Assembly: GCA_045652465.1 (NCBI GenBank)
Contig: JAZRUI010000002.1
Location: forward strand, 74,543-138,542
Length of the DNA stretch: 64,000 nucleotides
Direction of reading: 5' to 3'
From: SIG589 sp045652465
Lineage (GTDB): Bacteria > Bacillota > Clostridia > Oscillospirales > Acutalibacteraceae
Part shown: piece after piece, positions 8,373 through 15,651 of the stretch
Position numbering within the stretch: the first letter of the stretch is position 1
Layout of the letters: each line of letters starts with the position of its first letter
Position numbers and translations under genes: made by a program
Notes under the pieces: generated by a model
What the model saw: the letters and a program-made list of their open reading frames with translations, nothing else
The model's database searches: none
Told to the model about the DNA's origin: nothing

Positions 8373-9641
8373 TTAACCGAACAGGGCGATAAGAACGCCT
8401 GCGGCAATAGCCGAACCGATAACACCTGCTACATTGGGGCCCATTGCATGCATAAGCAGGAAGTTCGAGGGGTTTTCAGCCTGGCCGACCTTTTGCGAAA
8501 CGCGGGCTGCCATGGGAACAGCCGAAACGCCTGCCGAGCCGATAAGGGGATTGATTTTCTTCTTTAAGAAGATGTTCATAAACTTGGCAAAGATAACGCC
8601 AGCTGCAGTTGCAACGCCGAAAGCAACAACGCCCATAACGATAATCTTTAAGGTCTTGGGGCTTAAGAAGGTCGAAGCGGTTGCGGTTGCACCAACGGTT
8701 ACGCCAAGGAATATGGTTACGATGTTCATGAGCTCGTTTTGAGCGGTCTTGGAAAGACGCTCGGTAACGCCGCACTCACGGAAGAGGTTACCAAGCATAA
8801 GGCAACCAACAAGCGGAGTAGCCGAGGGAACGATAAGCGAAACTAAAATAGTTACAACGATGGGGAAGATTATCTTCTCGGTTCTGGAAACAGGACGGAG
8901 GGTCTCCATCTTGATCATGCGTTCCTTCTTGGTTGTTAAGAGCTTCATAATGGGCGGCTGGATAACCGGAACGAGCGCCATATAGGAATATGCAGCAACT
9001 GCAATCGGGCCTAAAAGGTCGGGTGCGAGTTTGCCGGTTACGAAGATAGCGGTAGGACCATCGGCGCCGCCGATGATGCCGATACTGCTGGCTTCAGCAC
9101 CTGTAAAGCCTAAGAAGCGGGCGCCTACGAAGGTTGCGAAGATACCAACCTGAGCAGCGGCACCGAGCAAGAGGCTCTTGGGGTTTGCAATAAGGGGACC
9201 GAAATCGGTCATCGCGCCTACGCCTAAGAAGATAAGGCAAGGATAGATTCCGAGCTTAACTCCTAAATAGAGATAGTCGAGCAGGCCTGCAGCGGGAAGA
9301 GCAACGCCGAGGTTGGCGTTAAGGAAGTTCATAACGCTTTCGGAAGCGTTTCCTGCCGCCATTTGAGCGATAAGCTCCTCGGTTACCACAGTTCCGCCGC
9401 TGAAGAGGTTCCAATGAACATGGCCTCCCGCGAAAAGATACTCATGATACATTTCTGCACCGAGTAGGTTTGTAAGAAGCATACCGAAGGCTATGGATAA
9501 AAGCAAAAGCGGCTCAAACTTTTTAACGATAGCAAGATAAATAAGCACGCAGGCTATTCCTATCATTATAAGGCTGAGCGGATTCTTTGCAAACATAGAA
9601 AATCCGGTCTGCGATATAAAGTTATTAATTGCTTCAGTCAT
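8373..9641 (-). CDS. oadB: Na+-pumping decarboxylase beta subunit (OadB/MmdB/GcdB)
   Basis: Integral membrane subunit that decarboxylates carboxybiotin and couples this to Na+ export. The 422-residue protein has about 9-11 membrane segments and the diagnostic GIIGGADGPTAIF (about residues 188-200), whose Asp is the Na+/proton-coupling residue known from Klebsiella OadB, plus the second conserved stretch GSAGVSAVPMAARVSQK near the C-terminus. ATG 9641 has an AAAGGGAGA site. It sits 12 bases before oadA. Beta subunits of oxaloacetate, methylmalonyl-CoA and glutaconyl-CoA pumps are alike; the neighbouring alpha subunit decides for oxaloacetate. Confidence 0.93.
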   Translation of the reverse strand: MTEAINNFISQTGFSMFAKNPLSLIMIGIACVLIYLAIVKKFEPLLLLSIAFGMLLTNLLGAEMYHEYLFAGGHVHWNLFSGGTVVTEELIAQMAAGNASESVMNFLNANLGVALPAAGLLDYLYLGVKLGIYPCLIFLGVGAMTDFGPLIANPKSLLLGAAAQVGIFATFVGARFLGFTGAEASSIGIIGGADGPTAIFVTGKLAPDLLGPIAVAAYSYMALVPVIQPPIMKLLTTKKERMIKMETLRPVSRTEKIIFPIVVTILVSLIVPSATPLVGCLMLGNLFRECGVTERLSKTAQNELMNIVTIFLGVTVGATATASTFLSPKTLKIIVMGVVAFGVATAAGVIFAKFMNIFLKKKINPLIGSAGVSAVPMAARVSQKVGQAENPSNFLLMHAMGPNVAGVIGSAIAAGVLIALFG

Positions 9642-9665
9642 TATTTTTCTCCCTTTGAAAAAAGA

Positions 9666-10049
9666 TTAAGCGATAACGCAGAGAACGGTTCCGGTTTCAA
9701 CGGTTGCGCCCTTGGTTACGTTAACTGCCGAAACAGTACCGTCAGCGGGGCTCATAATTTCGTTTTCCATCTTCATGGCTTCGAGAATCATTAAAACATC
9801 GCCCTTCTTAACGGTTGCGCCAACCTGAACATTTACCGAAAGGATGGTTCCGGGCATGGGGGAAGCAACAGTTTCGCCGCCTGCAGCGGGTGCAGCAGGA
9901 GCAGCAGCGGGAGCGGGAGCAGCGGCAGGAGCAGGAGCAGCAGCCGGTGCGGGTGCGGCAGCGGGAGCAGCTACGGGAGCAGCGCCATCAACAACCTCTA
10001 AAGTGATTTCATATAAATTTCCGTTTACATTAACCTTATACTTTTTCAT
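9666..10049 (-). CDS. Biotin carboxyl carrier subunit of the Na+ pump
   Basis: A 127-residue carrier that shuttles carboxybiotin between the alpha and beta subunits. It has a short N-terminal segment, a long flexible Ala/Pro linker (about residues 22-57), and a C-terminal biotinyl domain with EAMKMEN (90-96), Lys93 being the biotinylated residue. The linker is coded by GCN-rich repeats, visible as low-complexity DNA at about 9880-9985. It corresponds to MmdC/GcdC and to the C-terminal domain of fused OadA. ATG 10049 follows a GTGAGG site. Confidence 0.93.
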   Translation of the reverse strand: MKKYKVNVNGNLYEITLEVVDGAAPVAAPAAAPAPAAAPAPAAAPAPAAAPAAPAAGGETVASPMPGTILSVNVQVGATVKKGDVLMILEAMKMENEIMSPADGTVSAVNVTKGATVETGTVLCVIA

Positions 10050-10060
10050 TTTAAATTACC

Positions 10061-10390
10061 TCACATTTTTTTAAATGATAAAATTTTGATTTGCGATACA
10101 TCGCGGCCGAGTTCCTCAGCAACTGCGGCAGAGATTGCAGCGAGCATTTCCTGCTTGTTGGGAATAACCTCAGCAACAGGTGCGGGCGCTGCAGCGGGTG
10201 CGGGTGCGGCTTCGGTCTTCGGCTTTTTGCCTCTGAAGAAGAGTCCCATAAACCATGTAATGAAAACAAGAATTACAAGGCCAATGAAAACAATACCAAC
10301 GCCCAAAGCAACAACGGTTCCCATTGCGGGCTCGCTCGAAACTGCATCAGATGCAGTGTTTACGACATCGTTTACGGCATTTAATACCAT
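10061..10390 (-). CDS. oadG: Na+-pumping decarboxylase small membrane subunit (OadG/MmdD)
   Basis: Small assembly subunit that holds the alpha-carrier module on the membrane beta subunit. The 109 residues comprise a short exterior N-terminus, one membrane helix (about 24-50), an Ala/Pro linker (about 60-74) and a C-terminal domain ending IKILSFKKM. This layout is typical of OadG/MmdD. It is the first gene of the four-gene operon; the promoter must lie in the 216-base divergent region shared with rsmD. Confidence 0.85.
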   Translation of the reverse strand: MVLNAVNDVVNTASDAVSSEPAMGTVVALGVGIVFIGLVILVFITWFMGLFFRGKKPKTEAAPAPAAAPAPVAEVIPNKQEMLAAISAAVAEELGRDVSQIKILSFKKM

Positions 10391-10574
10391 CTAATATAAT
10401 CCCCCTTAAATTAATATTTTGACCTGCACAAAGGCGATTTCGGACCAAAGCCCCAAACTCCCCCTTATACAAAATCATAGATTGCTAATATTGTAACATA
10501 CTATGTTTGAAATATCAATAAACATTTTACAAATTTTACATTTATTTCTTTTGCGCGACAATTTCAAATTTTTG

Positions 10575-10604
10575 TTGACAAACACCCCTGTTTAATGTGA
10601 TAAT
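10575..10604 (+). promoter_or_regulatory. Sigma-A promoter of rsmD-coaD operon
   Basis: TTGACA at 10575-10580, 18-base spacer, GATAAT at 10599-10604. The start point falls just ahead of the rsmD ribosome site and excludes the upstream ATG at 10607. Confidence 0.75.
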
Positions 10605-10624
10605 AGATGTGTATAGGTGATATT

Positions 10625-11167
10625 ATGAGAGTTATAACCGGATTAGCGCGCGGAATGCGCCTTAAAACCCTTGAGGGCAACGCTGTTCGCCCAACTTCCG
10701 AAAAGGTTAAAGAGGCCGTTTTCAGCATGCTCCAATTTGATATTGAGGGTCGCAGAGTTCTTGATTTGTTCGCCGGCTGCGGACAAATGGGAATCGAGGC
10801 TTTGAGCCGCGGCGCCGAAAGCGTTACCTTTGTTGATGCCTCGATGGATTCTATCAAGACCATCGAAGAGAACCTTAAAGCTACCCGCCTTAAGGATAAC
10901 GCTCGGGTTGAAAAAAGGGATTTTAAAATGTTTTTATCCTCCTGCCGCGAGCAGTTTGATATTGCATTTTTAGACCCGCCCTACCACGAAGGCTTTTATA
11001 GTGATGCTCTCGCTCTCCTCTCCCCGCTTATGAGCAGCTACGGAATTATTGTTTGCGAGCATCCCTCTGATGTTACCTTGCCCGAAACGGTTGATGATTT
11101 CCGCGTTGCAAAGCAAAGCCGCTATGGCAAAATTTGCATCTCGGTTTATAGACGCTTGGAGGCGTAG
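10625..11167 (+). CDS. rsmD: 16S rRNA (guanine-966-N2) methyltransferase RsmD
   Basis: Methylates G966 of 16S rRNA using S-adenosylmethionine. The 180-residue protein starts MRVITGLARGMRLKT, has the SAM-binding motif VLDLFAGCGQMGIEALSRGA (about 45-64), and the catalytic DPPY (about 117-120). ATG 10625 is chosen because AGGTGA lies five bases upstream and the family begins at this point; the ATG at 10607 falls right beside the -10 box. It leads an operon with coaD (2-base gap), a very common pairing in Firmicutes. Confidence 0.93.
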   Translation: MRVITGLARGMRLKTLEGNAVRPTSEKVKEAVFSMLQFDIEGRRVLDLFAGCGQMGIEALSRGAESVTFVDASMDSIKTIEENLKATRLKDNARVEKRDFKMFLSSCREQFDIAFLDPPYHEGFYSDALALLSPLMSSYGIIVCEHPSDVTLPETVDDFRVAKQSRYGKICISVYRRLEA

Positions 11168-11169
11168 TT

Positions 11170-11667
11170 ATGCATAAATCCATCGCTGTCTGCCCCGGCA
11201 GCTTCGACCCCATAACCGTGGGTCATGTTGACATTATTAAACGCGCGGCTAAAATGTTTGACCGCGTTATAGTTGTTGTTATGGTCAACCCCAAAAAGAC
11301 CTATAGCTTCACACCCGAAGAAAGGGTTACTCTTGTTCGTGCCGCAACCGCCGACCTCGACAACATTGAGGTTGACTATTCGGACGGACTCCTCGCCGAA
11401 TACGCTCGCGAAAAGGGCGCATCGGTTATTATCAAGGGTTTACGCGCTATGTCGGACTTCGAATATGAATTCCAGATGGCGCTTGCCAATAAAAAGTTAA
11501 ATTCCGAGGTTGAAACTGTGTTCCTCACTACGGCCGCGGAAAATATGTACTTAAGCTCCAGCATGGTTAAGCAAATCGCAAGTATGGGCGGCGATGTCGG
11601 CGACTTCGTGCCCGAACAAATCAGGCAAAGCATCACTAAAAGACTTTATGGGAAGGATGAAAAATAA
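11170..11667 (+). CDS. coaD: Phosphopantetheine adenylyltransferase
   Basis: Catalyses the fourth step of coenzyme A synthesis (4'-phosphopantetheine + ATP to dephospho-CoA). The 165-residue protein shows the nucleotidyltransferase motif GSFDPITVGHVDII (about 10-23, TxGH) and the ISSMVKQ-equivalent near YLSSSMVKQIASMGGD. It follows rsmD with a 2-base gap and overlaps the next gene by one base (TAATG). Confidence 0.96.
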   Translation: MHKSIAVCPGSFDPITVGHVDIIKRAAKMFDRVIVVVMVNPKKTYSFTPEERVTLVRAATADLDNIEVDYSDGLLAEYAREKGASVIIKGLRAMSDFEYEFQMALANKKLNSEVETVFLTTAAENMYLSSSMVKQIASMGGDVGDFVPEQIRQSITKRLYGKDEK

Positions 11668-12137
11668 TGACTATTGATGAATTACTTGAACAATTAGACG
11701 AAATTTTGGACAGTGGTATTAAAATCCCCGGCAAGCGCACCGTTATTGACATCGAAAAGCTTCGCGCGGTTATTGATGATATCCGTCTTAACATCCCCGC
11801 TGAAATTAAGCAGGCTCGCGGCATCGTTTCCGACCGCGCAGACATTATAACCAACGCAAAGCGCGAGGCTGACGGCATCATCCGTGCTGCCGAAGAGCGC
11901 GCCAAGGCAATGGTTGCACAAGAAGAGATTACCAAGCTCGCTCAGGAGAAGGCGGCCGAGATTATCGCTACCGCTCAGGGCAAGAGCCGCAATATGCGCA
12001 AGGCAGCACAGGACTTTGTTGACGATATTATGCGCCGCGCCGATGATGGTCTTTCGGCAAACCTCGCTGAGGTTCGCAAGACCCGCGCAGCACTTAAGCA
12101 GCAGCTTCCCAGCGCTACCCCGAAAATTGAGGAGTAA
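11667..12137 (+). CDS. Coiled-coil protein of unknown function (often named ATPase subunit-like)
   Basis: The 156-residue protein is almost entirely helical, with long Ala/Glu/Arg/Lys heptad stretches (about residues 35-150). It has no membrane segment and no catalytic motif. Similar proteins occur behind coaD in many Clostridia and are often labelled ATPase, V-type H subunit or DivIVA-like because of the coiled coil; these names are not supported by motifs here. It overlaps coaD by one base, so it is translationally coupled to it. Function unknown. Confidence 0.75.
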   Translation: MTIDELLEQLDEILDSGIKIPGKRTVIDIEKLRAVIDDIRLNIPAEIKQARGIVSDRADIITNAKREADGIIRAAEERAKAMVAQEEITKLAQEKAAEIIATAQGKSRNMRKAAQDFVDDIMRRADDGLSANLAEVRKTRAALKQQLPSATPKIEE

Positions 12138-12144
12138 TTCTTTT

Positions 12145-12180
12145 ATTGCGGTCTGCTGAAACGGCAGACCGCAATTTTTC
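12145..12180 (+). terminator. Terminator of rsmD-coaD operon
   Basis: Eleven-bp stem TTGCGGTCTGC / GCAGACCGCAA with a seven-base loop and TTTTT tail. Confidence 0.88.
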
Positions 12181-12252
12181 GCGATTCGACTTTATTTGCT
12201 TGACCAAACTTTTTTGTTATGATAAATTTTCTAAAGGCAGGTGAGATACCGG

Positions 12253-12717
12253 ATGGATAAAAGCAATTTAAAAACCGTGGCGACCAACAAAAAGGCGTTC
12301 CATGAATATTTTGTTGAGGAATCGCTCGAGGCCGGTATTGAACTGACCGGAACCGAAATTAAATCGGTTCGCGCAGGCGGAGTTAGTCTTAAAGAAGCTT
12401 GGTGTTCGGTTGACGATGGCGAGATGATTATTAAGCAAATGCACATCGCCCCATATGAACACGGCAATATTTTCAACAAAAACCCTTTAAGACCGCGCCG
12501 ACTTTTGCTTCACAAGCGCGAAATAATGCGCCTTTTGGGGCTTCAAAAGCAGCAAGGAATTGCGCTTGTTCCCCTTTCGGTTTATTTCAAGGGCTCGCGC
12601 CTTAAGGTGCAGCTCGGCGTTTGCCGCGGTAAAAAGCTTTATGATAAGCGCGCCGTTGCCGCCAAAAAGGATGCCGACCGCGATATCCAGCGCGCAATTA
12701 AAGAACAAAACAGGTAA
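12253..12717 (+). CDS. smpB: SsrA-binding protein SmpB
   Basis: SmpB binds tmRNA and brings it to stalled ribosomes in trans-translation. The 154-residue protein has the typical N-terminus (NKKAFHEYFVEESLEAGIEL), the GTEIKSVRAGGVSLKEAW core, and the basic C-terminal tail (KKLYDKRAVAAKKDADRD) that forms a helix in the mRNA channel. ATG 12253 follows AGGTGAG; an upstream in-frame GTG at 12241 lies inside that site. Its RNA partner is encoded 17 bases downstream. Confidence 0.96.
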   Translation: MDKSNLKTVATNKKAFHEYFVEESLEAGIELTGTEIKSVRAGGVSLKEAWCSVDDGEMIIKQMHIAPYEHGNIFNKNPLRPRRLLLHKREIMRLLGLQKQQGIALVPLSVYFKGSRLKVQLGVCRGKKLYDKRAVAAKKDADRDIQRAIKEQNR

Positions 12718-12733
12718 CCCCTGTTTTTTACAC

Positions 12734-13078
12734 GGGGCCGTAAAGGTTTCGACAGGGATTTTGAACCACAGGAAGCGAGTAGCGGTGCGGAACCGCTTTA
12801 AAATCCGCACTTTAAAATTAACTGACAACAAAACAGTTGCTTACGCTGCCTAATTAGGCAGCCATCCGACCCCGCAGTACCGCGGGCGGGCAAGGGTGTC
12901 ACACTAGCGGTGAACGTGAACGGAGGGGTTCTCCCCTCTCCGTCATGAAGCAGGAGATTACGCGAAGCAAGCCTGACGGACGGCTCGCAGCTGCGGAAAT
13001 TTAATAGACCGTCTGCACTCGGAGATGCTTGTGGAGAGAGATTTTTGGACACGGGTTCGATTCCCGTCGGCTCCACCA
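12734..13078 (+). ncRNA. ssrA: Transfer-messenger RNA
   Basis: The 5' end GGGGCCG (12734-12740) pairs with CGGCTCC (13068-13074) to make the seven-bp acceptor stem, followed by A and an encoded CCA (13076-13078). The T arm ACGGGTTCGATTCCCGT is intact. The tag frame ends ...D-N-K-T-V-A-Y-A-A-stop (GAC 12824 to TAA 12851-12853), with the usual hydrophobic -YAA end recognised by ClpXP-type proteases. The exact resume codon (ACT 12821 or a neighbour) is inferred. The gene follows smpB directly. Confidence 0.96.
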
Positions 13079-13085
13079 AATAAAA

Positions 13086-13117
13086 ACAGCCCGTCCCTTT
13101 ATGGGGCGGGCGTTTTT
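13086..13117 (+). terminator. Terminator of ssrA
   Basis: Nine-bp GC-rich stem GCCCGTCCC / GGGGCGGGC (13089-13111) with a T run. Its right arm is duplicated near 13760. Confidence 0.9.
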
Positions 13118-13174
13118 CTGGGTATGATTAGTTTTTTAAGGGGTAGGAGACGGAAGAACCGTCCCCTTGTCTCC
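13093..13174 (+). repeat. 80-bp direct repeat behind ssrA, copy 1
   Basis: Starts in the ssrA terminator loop and ends in a palindromic GAGAC...GTCTC element (13147-13173). The copy at 13751-13834 matches nearly base for base, including the segment GGGTATGATTAGTTTTTTA. The two copies flank about 580 bases with three mini-ORFs. Confidence 0.85.
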
Positions 13175-13202
13175 TAAATGCACTTGAAATTATCGTTCAT
13201 GG

Positions 13203-13439
13203 TTAATCAACAATTATCCTTTTTTCTTTTTGTTCCTTATGATACTGCGCGTAATCTTTAATGAAACGCTCTTTTATATCGTCAGGCGTTTCAGGGCGAA
13301 AATAAATTAAATAATCGTCCTCGATAACAAGCGAGCCTGCGCCCACTTTATGAGTTTTTTCTAAACCCTTTGGGAAGACCATACAATATTCAGCAGCATA
13401 TTCAAATAAAAGCTTTGAACTGTAATTATCGCTAAACAT
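13203..13439 (-). CDS. Small hypothetical protein (78 aa)
   Basis: I do not recognise a family. The protein is acidic/aromatic at the N-terminus and ends in a Lys/Glu-rich helix (KERFIKDYAQYHKEQKEKR). No signal peptide or membrane segment. AAAGGA about nine bases before ATG 13439 supports translation. Its start immediately follows the stop codon of the upstream small ORF, forming a tight minus-strand chain of three mini-genes between two 80-bp direct repeats, which resembles a leftover of a mobile or phage-type unit. Confidence 0.55.
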   Translation of the reverse strand: MFSDNYSSKLLFEYAAEYCMVFPKGLEKTHKVGAGSLVIEDDYLIYFRPETPDDIKERFIKDYAQYHKEQKEKRIIVD

Positions 13440-13580
13440 TTATTTCAGTCCTTTCATGAGACAAAGGGACGGTTCTCTTGTCTCTCGTTTATAATCAAGC
13501 TGCGATATATCATATTCGGGATAGTCCATCGCCCTTTCAAGGGTGTGGAGGATTTTATAGATGATTTGGAAGTTATTCAT
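13440..13580 (-). pseudogene. YjcQ-like N-terminal fragment ended by a REP-like repeat
   Basis: A 46-codon frame from ATG 13580: the first 30 residues (start MNNFQIIYKILHTLERAMDY) resemble the N-terminal winged-helix part of YjcQ-type proteins found in phages and mobile elements, normally 90 residues or more. From residue 31 the frame runs into the palindromic repeat at 13458-13484, so the C-terminal residues (RETREPSLCLMKGLK) are repeat-encoded. The frame stops one base before the next ATG (13439). This looks like a gene cut by insertion of the repeat. The family assignment rests on recognition of a short segment. Confidence 0.5.
13458..13484. repeat. REP-like palindromic repeat, copy A
   Basis: A 27-base imperfect palindrome (GAGACAAAGGGAC ... 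TTGTCTC) identical to copy B at 13729-13755. Inverted, slightly diverged versions sit at 13147-13173 and 13807-13833. No transposase is visible in the window. Confidence 0.85.
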
Positions 13581-13710
13581 CATCGTCTAAATCCTCAATA
13601 GGATAAGATTCGATTTCTTCTTCCGTTACGCCCAACTTTTCCATCATAATTCTATTGTTCTTTTCGCATATTTCGTCGGGCAAATCTAACCCATGAACTA
13701 TTTTATCCAT
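13573..13710 (-). CDS. Small acidic protein (45 aa)
   Basis: ATG 13710 to TAA 13573. The protein has the pattern EKLGVTEEEIESYPIEDLDD: an N-terminal helix followed by a very acidic tail. GGAG lies about eleven bases upstream of the start. It overlaps the next small ORF by eight bases (ATG 13580 lies inside its last codons), which suggests coupled translation. Function unknown; the size and context resemble small phage or toxin-antitoxin accessory proteins, but nothing specific supports that. Confidence 0.45.
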   Translation of the reverse strand: MDKIVHGLDLPDEICEKNNRIMMEKLGVTEEEIESYPIEDLDDDE

Positions 13711-13728
13711 AAAATCTTTTTCTCCTTT

Positions 13729-13755
13729 GAGACAAAGGGACGGTTCTCTTGTCTC
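13729..13755. repeat. REP-like palindromic repeat, copy B
   Basis: Base-for-base identical to copy A (13458-13484). It abuts the second 80-bp direct repeat. Confidence 0.85.
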
Positions 13756-13834
13756 CGTTTATGGGGCGAGCGTTTTTCAGGGTATGATTAGTTTTTTAGG
13801 GGTTAGGAGACGGAATAACCGTCCCCTTGTCTCT
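13751..13834 (+). repeat. 80-bp direct repeat behind ssrA, copy 2
   Basis: Second copy of the segment at 13093-13174, with a few substitutions (for example GGGGCGAGCG for GGGGCGGGCG). Its 3' part again holds the GAGAC...GTCTC palindrome. Confidence 0.85.
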
Positions 13835-14006
13835 CGATTATAGATTTCTTTTGAAATGGATTCATTTTCTACAACATCAATCCCTTTGCCCTTGCACAAA
13901 TAAATTATACCACCGTTTTCATCCTTTGCAATACCAATTCCTTTATACATTCGCATTTTTTCGGGTTGAGCTTTTTTAAACGCTTTGGCTGAATACGCAC
14001 CCCCTC

Positions 14007-14035
14007 TTGACAAAGCGGCAAACGAGGGGTATAAT
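14007..14035 (+). promoter_or_regulatory. Consensus sigma-A promoter of trpB
   Basis: Perfect TTGACA (14007-14012), 17-base spacer, perfect TATAAT (14030-14035). Transcription would start just before the T-box leader. Confidence 0.92.
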
Positions 14036-14040
14036 GGGTT

Positions 14041-14326
14041 AAAATTAAATTAAACCGTTGAGGCGGAGATAACGGCAGTTATGCCTTCACAGAGAGCCCG
14101 TGGAGCTGGGAATCGGGTAGGAAACAGATTGTCAAATGGACCGCTGATGGCGCAGTCAAATGTGATTTTTTCACAGAGTATTCTGCGACGGAGGACACTC
14201 GTTAGTTGTCGGGGATATGATGGTATCCTTTAAAGCGCATAGGTTTCCTATGAATTCAAGGTGGCACCGCGGATAAACTGTTTATTCGTCCTTGGCAGAT
14301 GGCATAACTCTGTCAAGGACTTTTTT
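14041..14326 (+). promoter_or_regulatory. Tryptophan T-box riboswitch upstream of trpB
   Basis: The T-box core AGGTGGCACCGCGG is at 14259-14272 (antiterminator bulge for the uncharged tRNA acceptor end). Stem I starts near 14053 with the AGAGAG segment at 14092-14097. Within the specifier region, TGG followed by A at 14137-14139 reads as a Trp codon. The leader ends in a 12-bp terminator. The RNA senses uncharged tRNA-Trp and allows trpB transcription when tryptophan is short. The specifier position is inferred by eye, but agrees with the downstream gene. Confidence 0.93.
14288..14326 (+). terminator. T-box terminator
   Basis: Twelve-bp stem GTCCTTGGCAGA / TCTGTCAAGGAC (one G-U) with nine-base loop and TTTTTT, mutually exclusive with the antiterminator that uses the T-box sequence. 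Confidence 0.92.
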
Positions 14327-14352
14327 ATGCCGTTATGAACGGAGGAAATTAT

Positions 14353-14388
14353 ATGTTACTCGATAAACGATGGCGACTCTTAAAGTGA
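14353..14388 (+). CDS. Possible 11-residue leader peptide before trpB
   Basis: GGAGG at 14341-14345 is followed at good distance by ATG 14353 and a short frame reading M-L-L-D-K-R-W-R-L-L-K-stop. It contains one Trp codon and lies between the T-box terminator and trpB. It may be a translated leader or chance; a second overlapping short frame starts at 14369. Confidence 0.3.
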   Translation: MLLDKRWRLLK

Positions 14389-14425
14389 ATTTTAAGGCTA
14401 ACCTAAACTTTTGGAGGAAAATAAA

Positions 14426-15646
14426 ATGAAACTTAACAATGTTGATTTCGAAACCTATTTTAATAACTACCCCGATAAAGAGGGCTACTTCGGCAAGTAT
14501 GGCGGAGTTTATGTTGATGATAAGCTCAAGGATGCCATGAAGGAGATAACCTCGGCATATTTCTCGATTTGCCAGTCGCGCAAGTTTATTGCCGAGCTTC
14601 GCCGCATCCGCAAGGAATTCCAAGGCCGACCCACACCTGTTACCCACCTCGAGCGTCTTTCCGATGCCTTGGGCGGCAAGGTTCAGCTTTATGCCAAGCG
14701 CGAAGACCTCAACCATTCGGGCGCACACAAATTAAACCACTGCATGGGCGAAGCGCTGCTCGCAAAATATATGGGCAAGAAGAAGGTTATCGCCGAAACA
14801 GGCGCAGGACAGCACGGCGTTGCGCTTGCTACCGCGGCGGCATATTTTGGCCTGCAGTGCGATATTTACATGGGCTCGGTTGACATTAAAAAGCAGGCAC
14901 CCAATGTTGCAAGAATGAAGATTTTAGGCGCTAATGTTATTGAGGTTACCCATGGTCTTCAAACCCTGAAGGAAGCGGTTGACGCTGCGTTCGATGCCTA
15001 CAGCAAGGAATATAACGATGCTATCTACTGCATCGGCTCGGTGCTCGGTCCTCACCCGTTCCCCATGATGGTTCGCGATTTCCAAAGCGTTGTTGGAATC
15101 GAGGCTCGCGAGCAGTTTATTGATATGACAGGTCATTTGCCCAATGCGATTGTCGCCTGCGTTGGCGGCGGAAGCAACGCGGCAGGACTTTTCGCAGGCT
15201 TCCTTAACGACCCCGTTGATATTTACGGTATTGAACCTTTGGGTCGCGGCGCAAAGCTCGGCGACCACGCTGCAAGCCTTAAATACGGCAGCGAAGGAAT
15301 TATGCACGGCTTTAACAGCATAATGCTCAAGGATGAAAACGGCGAGCCCGCCCCCGTTTACTCGGTTGCAAGCGGACTTGACTATCCCTCCTCGGGACCT
15401 GAACACGCATTCTTGCAGGAAATCGGCAGGGTTAAATATGATGTTATCGATGATGAGGAAACCATCGATGCATTCTATAAGCTTGCCCGCCTTGAAGGCA
15501 TTATCCCCGCCATTGAAAGCTCCCACGCCGTTGCTTTCGGCATGAAGCTCGCAAAGCGCATGGACCACGGTTCGATTCTTATCAACCTTTCGGGTCGCGG
15601 CGACAAGGATATGGATTTCGTTATTGAACAGTTTGGTATGAGATAA
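14426..15646 (+). CDS. trpB: Tryptophan synthase beta subunit, stand-alone
   Basis: Joins indole and L-serine to tryptophan with pyridoxal phosphate. The 406-residue protein has the PLP lysine in SGAHKLNH (about Lys102), the substrate segment AETGAGQHG, the phosphate-binding GGGSNAAG, and GRGDKDMD at the end, all type-1 TrpB features. ATG 14426 is preceded by GGAGG; an upstream in-frame TTG overlaps that site. No trpA or other trp gene is nearby, and the gene is flanked by a T-box and a terminator, so it is a single-gene transcript. It probably uses indole from the environment, or serves a trpA encoded elsewhere. Confidence 0.96.
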   Translation: MKLNNVDFETYFNNYPDKEGYFGKYGGVYVDDKLKDAMKEITSAYFSICQSRKFIAELRRIRKEFQGRPTPVTHLERLSDALGGKVQLYAKREDLNHSGAHKLNHCMGEALLAKYMGKKKVIAETGAGQHGVALATAAAYFGLQCDIYMGSVDIKKQAPNVARMKILGANVIEVTHGLQTLKEAVDAAFDAYSKEYNDAIYCIGSVLGPHPFPMMVRDFQSVVGIEAREQFIDMTGHLPNAIVACVGGGSNAAGLFAGFLNDPVDIYGIEPLGRGAKLGDHAASLKYGSEGIMHGFNSIMLKDENGEPAPVYSVASGLDYPSSGPEHAFLQEIGRVKYDVIDDEETIDAFYKLARLEGIIPAIESSHAVAFGMKLAKRMDHGSILINLSGRGDKDMDFVIEQFGMR

Positions 15647-15651
15647 ATTAA

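Noticed and set aside
9880..9985. Short GCN/GCA repeats resembling a tandem-repeat locus or CRISPR
   Set aside because: They code for the Ala/Pro linker of the biotin carrier subunit; no spacers or palindromic repeats.
13098..13834. CRISPR-like look of repeated palindromes behind ssrA
   Set aside because: Only four copies in mixed orientation and irregular spacing (58, 271 and about 80 bases); this is REP-like, not CRISPR.
13777..14013. Minus-strand frame of 78 codons between the second ssrA repeat and the trpB promoter
   Set aside because: It needs a TTG start inside the trpB promoter, has no ribosome site, and its last 19 codons are repeat DNA. It may be a decayed gene but cannot be supported.
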